64,000 nt of DNA, taken from positions 1-64,000 of the forward strand of contig NZ_FOOR01000007.1 in assembly GCF_900113255.1 (NCBI RefSeq), read 5' to 3'. Position 1 is the stretch's first letter. Every line of letters begins with the position of its first letter. The DNA is from Novosphingobium sp. CF614 (lineage in GTDB: Bacteria > Pseudomonadota > Alphaproteobacteria > Sphingomonadales > Sphingomonadaceae). The translations under genes and the position numbers were made by a program. A model generated the notes under the pieces. It saw nothing but the letters and a program-made list of their open reading frames with translations, did no database searches and was not told the DNA's origin. Positions 58,676-64,000 of the stretch are shown here, piece by piece.

Positions 58676-60963
58676 GTGACCGCACTGTCAAGCTGACCGT
58701 CGCCTTCCAGGCCATCGACAAGCTCGGCGCCACCATCAAAAGGTTGGCGGCAGGTTCGAAGGGGCTTGCTCGCGATATGGTGGCACTGAAACGCGAGGCC
58801 AAAAGCCTTGAATACAGCCGGGATGCCATCGGCAAGGTCGGCCAACTCGGCGCCGGGATCAGTGAAAATCACAAGGCACTGGATGTGATGCGGCGGCGCA
58901 TGCGCGAACTGAAGACGGAGATCGATCAGTCGAAGAAGCCGGTCGGCGCACTTTGGAGCGAATATAGAAAGCTGGAGAATCAGGAGATCAAACTTTCCAC
59001 CACCACGTCGAAACAGGCGCAGAAACTGAAAGTCTACCAGGACCAGCTTCGATCTGCCGGTGTCGATGTGAACCGCCTCGCCGACGAAGAGCAGCGCCTC
59101 AATCGGGAAATCGCCGCTAACACCACGCGCCTGCAACAGAACGAACGCATGCTGAAGCGCAAGCAGCGTATGGAAACCATGCGCGACCGATCGAGCAAGG
59201 TGGCGGACTTCGCAGGCGGTGCCGCAACCAGGCTTTCCGTCGGCGTGACGGCACCAGTCCTCGCTTTTGCCGGTGCGTCCGTGAATGCCGCGCGGGAAAG
59301 CAATGCCGCAACCGCCCAGGTGCGCGCCGGCATCGAAAGCATGGGCAAGGCATCCGGGCACACTTTCAAGCAATTGCAGGACCAGGCGGGTGCGCTAATG
59401 CGCACGTCGCTTTTCGATGACGACGAAATCCTGGGCGGCGTCACCGCCAACCTCGTGACGTTCGGGAGCATCAGCGGCAAGGTATTCGATCGCGCGCAGC
59501 AAGCGGTGATCGATTATTCGGCGCGGACCGGGAAGGATCTTCAAGGCTCCACGATCATGTTCGGAAAGGCGCTTAACGATCCGATCAAAGGTCTTTCAGC
59601 CCTGAGCCGCGTGGGTATCCAGTTCACCACCCAGCAAAAGGCCATGATCAAATCCATGGTTGCCGCCGGGAATATTGCCGGCGCGCAGAATCTGGTACTC
59701 AATGAACTCGAACGCGAATATCGCGGGTCCGCCAAAGCTGCGCGCGACGCAGATCCCGGAAAGGCGATGGCGCTCAGCTTCGGCGAGTTCGAGGAAGCAA
59801 TCGGCGGACGGCTGCTGCCCCGCCTGATTCCCTTGATCGACAAACTGACGGCTCTGATGGATGCCTTCGGCAATCTATCGCCGGGGATGCAGGATTTCAT
59901 CATCAAGGGCGCGCTGATCGCAGCAGCGCTTGGCCCGGTTCTGGGCATAGTCAGCGGGCTTGCCACTGTCTTTTCGCTGGTCGCGGGGGCAGCAGCAGCC
60001 TTGGGCGTGGGCCTGCTGCCGATGATCGCGATCGTGGCCGCCGTTGCGGCTGTGGTAGGCGGCGCCGCCTACCTGATCTACAGCAACTGGGATACCATCA
60101 AGGCGAAATTCGAGCCCCTCATCGACGCCATCTCGGGCGCCTTCGCGAAACTCGCCGACTTCTTCGCCAACGGCAAGCTCGCCGGCCCGATCGCCGCGCT
60201 GGTGAACATCTTCAAGCAGGCGTTCGGCGGCGTGATGATGGCCGTGATCGATACTTTCGTCGGCGTCGTGACCGCCGCGTTCGGTATCATCGGCGGCGTC
60301 ATCGACGTGGTCGCAGGCCTGCTCACCGGGAACTGGTCGCAGGCATGGAACGGCGTGAAGGCAATCTTCTCTGGCGGGGTCGCGGCGATCGTGGCGATCT
60401 TCACTGGCGGCGTCAGGGCTTTGTGGTCGATCCTGTCCGGGGCCGCCAACGCGCTCTCCGCCGTGGGCGCCGCCATCATGAACGGCATCTGGAACGGCAT
60501 CATGGCAGGATGGGGCAAGGTGAAAAGCCTCGTCAGTTCGCTCGCCAGCTCGCTTCCCGAATGGCTCAAGGGACCGCTCGGCATCAAGAGTCCATCGCGC
60601 ATTTTCATGGCGCTGGGCGGCCACATAGCCGATGGGCTCGGCGCCGGCATCGATAAGGGTCGCGCGCATCCCATCCGCGCGGTCGGGCGCATGGCGGCCG
60701 GCGTCATGGCCGCCGGCGCGGTCTCTCTCGCGCCCGTGCATGCGGCAGCGGCGGCTCCTCCTCCTCCTCCGCTTGCGCCGATGCAATCGGCGGCACTGGC
60801 GGGGCCATCGCGCATGCCGGGAATGCCTGCCGCCGGACCGATCACCATCAACATCTACCCTGCGCCGGGCATGGATGTGAAGGAACTTGCCCGCGAAGTC
60901 CGGCGAGAACTGGAGCGCACGCAGGCCAGTCAGGCACGTTCAAGCTTTTCGGACGGTCACTAG
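58672..60963 (+). CDS. T: Tail tape measure protein T
   Basis: The 763-residue protein sets tail length. It begins SDRTVKLTVAFQAIDKLGATIKRLA and has long helices and coiled coil (residues ~50-190). Then come the family block DDDEILGGVTANLVTFGSISGKVFDRA, hydrophobic segments (about 415-480 and 530-600) and a C-terminal LGIKSPSRIFMALGGHIADGLGAGID. The ATG at 58672 overlaps the E' stop; an upstream frame to 58612 is not used. It ends convergently with the antirepressor gene, the stops overlapping. Confidence 0.93.
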   Translation: MSDRTVKLTVAFQAIDKLGATIKRLAAGSKGLARDMVALKREAKSLEYSRDAIGKVGQLGAGISENHKALDVMRRRMRELKTEIDQSKKPVGALWSEYRKLENQEIKLSTTTSKQAQKLKVYQDQLRSAGVDVNRLADEEQRLNREIAANTTRLQQNERMLKRKQRMETMRDRSSKVADFAGGAATRLSVGVTAPVLAFAGASVNAARESNAATAQVRAGIESMGKASGHTFKQLQDQAGALMRTSLFDDDEILGGVTANLVTFGSISGKVFDRAQQAVIDYSARTGKDLQGSTIMFGKALNDPIKGLSALSRVGIQFTTQQKAMIKSMVAAGNIAGAQNLVLNELEREYRGSAKAARDADPGKAMALSFGEFEEAIGGRLLPRLIPLIDKLTALMDAFGNLSPGMQDFIIKGALIAAALGPVLGIVSGLATVFSLVAGAAAALGVGLLPMIAIVAAVAAVVGGAAYLIYSNWDTIKAKFEPLIDAISGAFAKLADFFANGKLAGPIAALVNIFKQAFGGVMMAVIDTFVGVVTAAFGIIGGVIDVVAGLLTGNWSQAWNGVKAIFSGGVAAIVAIFTGGVRALWSILSGAANALSAVGAAIMNGIWNGIMAGWGKVKSLVSSLASSLPEWLKGPLGIKSPSRIFMALGGHIADGLGAGIDKGRAHPIRAVGRMAAGVMAAGAVSLAPVHAAAAAPPPPPLAPMQSAALAGPSRMPGMPAAGPITINIYPAPGMDVKELAREVRRELERTQASQARSSFSDGH

Positions 60964-61796
60964 GCCGGATGAAATCCGGGCAGTTTGGCGCGGTCGAAGA
61001 TCCAGCAGTGACGGAATTTATCGTCGCGGCAATTGACCGCGGTGGTTTCGAGATAGGCATGGTGCTTCGGCAGCGCCTTCCATAGCCGCCGGTTCGGCGG
61101 GACCTCTATCCCCGCATCGCGTAGCATCTTGCCAGTTTCGGGAAGCGAGATTGCCAGCAGGTCATCGCGCCGATGATGCTTGAACTCCACGCCACCCGCC
61201 TGCAATTCCAGCAGGGCCGCGAAGAACGCCTCGGCGATTTCCAAATCGTCTGGGGCCGGGGCACCGAAAGCCGGGAGGGGCGGAACCGGAAAATCGAACC
61301 GCGCTCCAAGCTGGCTCAGCAGCCTGTGAAACATTTCCCGGATTTCGGCCCGATCCTCTGCCTTGATGCAGGAAACAAGGCGCGTGATTTCATTCGTCGG
61401 CAGCATTGCCGGCGTCGCAAAGCGCGGATTAATCGCCGCGCCCTTTATCCAGTAGTCATGCAGCACCCGGTAGCATTCGCGCTGATAGACGATCAGCGAC
61501 TCCATGACTTCTGGCTTGGTTCGCGAAGCGGTGATTCCAAACAGAAACCCATTCAGATGACTGATCGGCAGGGTCATAACCTCCCGATTTTGGATTTCAC
61601 CGGGCACCTGCATGGTCGTTATGACCACGCAGGTCGACAGGATGGCGTCGCGCATGATCCGCTTGCGTTGAGATGACCAGTCTATCCCGATCGCCTCGCA
61701 TACCGGTTTCAATGCTACATGTAATTCGCCATTGATTTCTACGGCCGTGAGATCAGTCCCATGAAACGGGATCATAAGATATCGGTTGTCGGTCAT
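60960..61796 (-). CDS. Phage antirepressor (P22_AR_N-type)
   Basis: The 278-residue protein has an N-terminal antirepressor domain (MIPFHGTDLTAVEINGELHVALKPVCEAIGIDWSSQ, then LPISHLNGFLFGI) and ECYRVLHDYWIKGAAIN. This matches P22 Ant-type N-domains, which free a prophage from repression by binding the repressor. The C-terminal half shows helical sequence and FKHHRRDDLLAISLPETGKMLRDAG, resembling regulatory DNA-binding domains. It lies on the minus strand in the middle of the rightward late genes, between T and U, where P2 has no such gene. It forms a small minus-strand unit with the gene at 61812-62102. Confidence 0.85.
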   Translation of the reverse strand: MTDNRYLMIPFHGTDLTAVEINGELHVALKPVCEAIGIDWSSQRKRIMRDAILSTCVVITTMQVPGEIQNREVMTLPISHLNGFLFGITASRTKPEVMESLIVYQRECYRVLHDYWIKGAAINPRFATPAMLPTNEITRLVSCIKAEDRAEIREMFHRLLSQLGARFDFPVPPLPAFGAPAPDDLEIAEAFFAALLELQAGGVEFKHHRRDDLLAISLPETGKMLRDAGIEVPPNRRLWKALPKHHAYLETTAVNCRDDKFRHCWIFDRAKLPGFHPA

Positions 61797-61811
61797 CGAA
61801 TCGTCTCCGGC

Positions 61812-62102
61812 TCAGTCGTCACGCTTATGCGCCATGGCCTCGTTGGCGAAGGGTGTGCCGGAGAGCACCTGCTTGCCGAGGCGAGCGTAGGAGTAGGAGC
61901 GCAGAACGGCGGCGACCTGATCGCCGGAAAGGTCGAAGTTGGCAGTCCCGCCCTGATCCATGTCATAGGCAAAGGCGGTGGCCTCCATCGCGGCGAACAG
62001 GTCTTTGAGGACCATCTCCGCATTCTCGCTCAGCACATAGCCGCGCGTCTTGAATTGCGTGGCGGCATCGGGGCGGGTATTGTCAGTGGCAGCACGAGGC
62101 AT
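61812..62102 (-). CDS. Small protein upstream of the antirepressor, unknown
   Basis: A 96-residue acidic protein (TRGYVLSENAEMVLKDLFAAMEATAFAYDM, LSGDQVAAVLRSYSYARLGKQVL). The ATG at 62102 has GGAGC seven bases upstream; in-frame ATGs at 62114 and 62195 are alternatives, but the last lies in the operator region. A perfect 13-bp stem hairpin (62127-62139 with 62146-62158) sits in its leader. Family not recognised. It is 15 bp upstream of the antirepressor gene in the same direction. Confidence 0.6.
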   Translation of the reverse strand: MPRAATDNTRPDAATQFKTRGYVLSENAEMVLKDLFAAMEATAFAYDMDQGGTANFDLSGDQVAAVLRSYSYARLGKQVLSGTPFANEAMAHKRDD

Positions 62103-62158
62103 GGCTTGCTCCATGGTTCGGGTTAGGGCCGGGAAGAGGTTGCCGCCTCTTCCCGGCC

Positions 62159-62220
62159 TGATATCACTGATATCATTATCGCTGGTTGCCGACAAGTGAA
62201 AAGTGATATAACTGATATCA
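62159..62220. promoter_or_regulatory. Two pairs of tandem TGATATCA boxes
   Basis: The 8-bp palindrome TGATATCA occurs at 62159-62166 and 62168-62175, and again at 62204-62211 (one mismatch, TGATATAA) and 62213-62220. Within each pair the boxes are spaced exactly 9 bp start to start; the pairs are 45 bp apart. This tandem-box layout is typical of ribbon-helix-helix operators, and a gene for such a protein starts 2 bp to the right. Confidence 0.78.
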
Positions 62221-62222
62221 CC

Positions 62223-62375
62223 ATGGCTGCCGAACCGAAATCAGAACGCTTCATTTTTTCCGCGTCCAAGGCCTTTTTTGAAAGGGTCGATCACTGGCGC
62301 GCAAAGCAACCCGATATCCCCTCCCGCGCCGAAGCTATCCGCCGTCTCGTGGAAAAATCCCTCGATCAACCCTGA
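62223..62375 (+). CDS. Ribbon-helix-helix (Arc/CopG-like) DNA-binding protein
   Basis: A 50-residue protein: a short strand (ERFIFSAS), then helix FFERVDHWRAKQ, turn and helix SRAEAIRRLVEKSL. The strand-helix-helix pattern with SRAEAIRRLVE is typical of CopG/Arc-type repressors. Its ATG directly follows the last TGATATCA box, so no ribosome site fits between; it may be leaderless or strongly autorepressed. It is divergent from the 61812-62102/antirepressor unit and probably controls it. Confidence 0.8.
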   Translation: MAAEPKSERFIFSASKAFFERVDHWRAKQPDIPSRAEAIRRLVEKSLDQP

Positions 62376-62381
62376 TCGCCT

Positions 62382-62398
62382 GTAACACCGGGCTCTAC
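62382..62398. promoter_or_regulatory. Late motif copy 4 (before U)
   Basis: GTAACACCGGGCTCTAC, the most divergent of the four copies but with all 12 invariant positions. It lies 7 bp after the ribbon-helix-helix gene and 50 bp before U. Confidence 0.5.
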
Positions 62399-62448
62399 TC
62401 GTGGCCCCGGTTGACGGGCCCTGCGCTCTGCGCAGGATCGGCGGTGCC

Positions 62449-62850
62449 ATGGCATCGATTCCCCCCAGCCCCACCCAGCTGCTGTCGCTCGGCATGTTCC
62501 TGTTCGCGATGGACAGCTTCCTCTATTCCGACCTCCAGCGCCGCATGGCCTGGCGGCACGAGCAGAGCGACCGGTTCGGCGCGCGGCCCGCCAGCCAGTT
62601 CGTCGGCCCGGGGGACGATACCGTGACGATCGCCGGTCTGATCGTGCCCGAAGTCGCCGGCTCTTATTCGGCCATCGATCGCCTGGTGGAAATGGCGAAC
62701 ACCGGGGACAACTGGCCGCTGGTGGACGGGCAGGGCCAGGTTCTCGGCCATTACCGGATAGAGGGGCTGGACAGCACCCATCGCGGCGTCATGGCCGGCG
62801 GCGTGCCCCGCGCGGTCGATTTCTCGATGGAGCTGAAGCGGGTGGACTGA
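62449..62850 (+). CDS. U: Tail protein U (P2 gpU-like)
   Basis: The 133-residue protein (LLSLGMFLFAMDSFLYSDLQRRMAWRHEQSDRFG, DTVTIAGLIVPEVAGSYSAIDRL, DNWPLVDGQGQVLGHYRIEG) is a typical GpU, needed for tail assembly. The ATG at 62449 is chosen; a GTG at 62401 opens the same frame but lacks a ribosome site. Confidence 0.92.
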   Translation: MASIPPSPTQLLSLGMFLFAMDSFLYSDLQRRMAWRHEQSDRFGARPASQFVGPGDDTVTIAGLIVPEVAGSYSAIDRLVEMANTGDNWPLVDGQGQVLGHYRIEGLDSTHRGVMAGGVPRAVDFSMELKRVD

Positions 62851-62899
62851 TGATGTTTGTTCATGGTTTCCCGACGCTTTCGGCCGCAAGGCCGCAACC

Positions 62900-63892
62900 A
62901 TGACCGCGAATATCGCAGGCGTCCGCCTGACGCTCGACGGCAAGGACCTGGCGGACAAGGTCAACCCGCGCCTGCTCGAACTCACCCTGACGGAGAAGCG
63001 CGGCGGCGAGGCCGACGAGCTGAGCCTGACCCTGCAGAACGCGGACGGCAGCCTGGCCATGCCCGATCCCGGCAAGGTGATCGCCCTGGCGCTGGGCTGG
63101 GCCCAGGGCGACGATGTGACCGCCGGTCTCGTCGACAAGGGCCGCTACACCGTGGATGAGGTGGAGGCCTCCGGCCCGCCGGACCAGATCCAGATCCGCG
63201 CCCGCTCGGCCGATCTCTCCGGCTCCTACCGCAAGCGCCGCACCCATGCCTGGAAGGACACCACGCTGGGCGCCGTCCTGTCCGAAATCGCCGGCCGCAA
63301 CGCCGTGTCGGCCCAGGTCCACCCCGATCTGGCGGGCAAGGAAATCAAGGCGCTGGACCAGCACGGCAAGAGCGACATGGCCCTGGTGCGGGATCTGGGC
63401 AGCCGGTACGATGCGCTGGCGACATGGAAGGACCGCAAGCTGATCTTCATGCCGGTGGGCAGCGCCACCACCGCCGGCGGCAAGGCGATCCCCGCGCTCA
63501 CCCTCACCCGCACCCAGGGCTGGACCTGGCGCTTCACCCGCGCCGAGCGGGAAGAGAACGACGGGGTGGAGGCCGAATGGCACGATCAGCAGGCCGGACG
63601 CCGAAAAAAGCACAGCACCGGCGGCAAGAACCCGAAGAAACTGAAACGCGTCTACGCCAGCGAGGCCGACGCCAGGCAGGCCGCCGAGGCCGAAAAGAAG
63701 AAGCGAGCCCGCGGCGGCTACAAGTTCGAATACGAACTGGCCCTGGCCGATTGCACCATCCAGCCCAACCGGAAGGTCACGCTCTCCGGGTGGAACAGCA
63801 GGATAGACGCCATCAAATGGCTGGTCGAAAGCGTCGAAACCACGCTGGGCGCGAACGGCCTAAGACAGAGGGTGACGCTGGAAAGCGCATAG
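62900..63892 (+). CDS. D: Tail protein D (P2 gpD-like, late control family)
   Basis: GpD is the baseplate hub protein of P2-like phages. The 330-residue protein has VNPRLLELTLTEKRGGEADELSLTLQNADGSLAMPDPG, RSADLSGSYRKRRTHAWKDTTLG and YASEADARQAAEAEKKKRARGGY, all standard for the family. U and D end the rightward late block, as in P2. An ogr-type activator gene should follow but lies outside the window. Confidence 0.94.
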   Translation: MTANIAGVRLTLDGKDLADKVNPRLLELTLTEKRGGEADELSLTLQNADGSLAMPDPGKVIALALGWAQGDDVTAGLVDKGRYTVDEVEASGPPDQIQIRARSADLSGSYRKRRTHAWKDTTLGAVLSEIAGRNAVSAQVHPDLAGKEIKALDQHGKSDMALVRDLGSRYDALATWKDRKLIFMPVGSATTAGGKAIPALTLTRTQGWTWRFTRAEREENDGVEAEWHDQQAGRRKKHSTGGKNPKKLKRVYASEADARQAAEAEKKKRARGGYKFEYELALADCTIQPNRKVTLSGWNSRIDAIKWLVESVETTLGANGLRQRVTLESA

Positions 63893-63940
63893 GCAGGCTC
63901 AGGATGAACTGCCGATCTTCGATCGACAGTCGAGACACCG

Positions 63941-64000
63941 CTACTCGCAGGCCACCCCGTCTCCATCGCGATCGAGCCGGGGTGCATAGCCAGGCTCGCC
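63941..64000 (-). CDS. Excalibur calcium-binding domain, C-terminal end (partial)
   Basis: The minus strand from the window edge reads GEPGYAPRLDRDGDGVACE and then TAG at 63941-63943. This is a textbook end of an Excalibur domain, with the DxDxDG-type calcium loop and the final cysteine. Such domains often end secreted nucleases or small surface proteins. Only 19 residues are visible, so the rest of the protein is unknown. Confidence 0.8.
   Translation of the reverse strand, partial: GEPGYAPRLDRDGDGVACE

Overview
The window reads as part of a sphingomonad (Alphaproteobacteria, most like Novosphingobium) chromosome. It is GC-rich, carries a large TonB-dependent receptor with a sphingomonad-style plug, and encodes a D-mannonate dehydratase whose length and active-site numbering match the structurally characterised Novosphingobium ManD as I remember it. 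Assignments rest on reading the sequence; no database search was run.

Layout. (1) 1-330: two insertion-sequence transposase tails. (2) 410-6055, minus: a type I secretion operon encoding an RTX-repeat protein, an ABC exporter and an HlyD-type adaptor, followed by recombinase and IS debris (6253-6562). (3) 6896-37270: a 30-kb carbohydrate locus. It has a TonB receptor, an ExuT-like hexuronate transporter, an inositol ABC transporter, iolB/E/D/C/G, an RpiR regulator, a GH115 alpha-glucuronidase, a ROK sugar kinase, two GH92 alpha-mannosidases, a PHP-type metallohydrolase, uxaC, uxuB, a FadR-type GntR regulator, manD and kdgK. Three near-identical TGGT-N3-ACCA operators tie the glucuronate genes, the transporter and the receptor to the GntR protein. 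Two GGAA-N6-TTCC sites tie the inositol genes and GH115 to the RpiR protein. (4) 37332-37601: an inverted relative of the transposase tail at 121-327, then the 3' part of a tRNA-Arg(CCT) gene, which looks like a phage attachment-site remnant. (5) 37602-64000: the late (virion) half of a P2-like prophage, running past the right edge. Integrase, repressor and replication genes are not in the window.

How the genes work together. The sugar locus combines alpha-mannosidase, alpha-glucuronidase, a possible phosphoesterase, complete early myo-inositol catabolism and complete glucuronate-to-KDGP catabolism. Mannose, glucuronate and inositol are the head-group sugars of plant glycosyl inositol phosphoryl ceramides (Man-GlcA-Ins-P-ceramide). 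I propose, as inference, that this is a utilisation locus for that glycan or a close relative; it is the most interesting candidate system here.

The prophage has P2 module content in a rearranged order: Q-P leftward, then O-N-M-L-X-R-S, J-I-H and tail fibres, a lysis cassette, V, a nuclease, W, FI-FII-E/E'-T, an antirepressor plus ribbon-helix-helix switch, U and D. A 17-bp motif, GTA-N2-ACCGG-N3-CTAC, precedes four late blocks. A T7 slippery heptamer joins E and E'.
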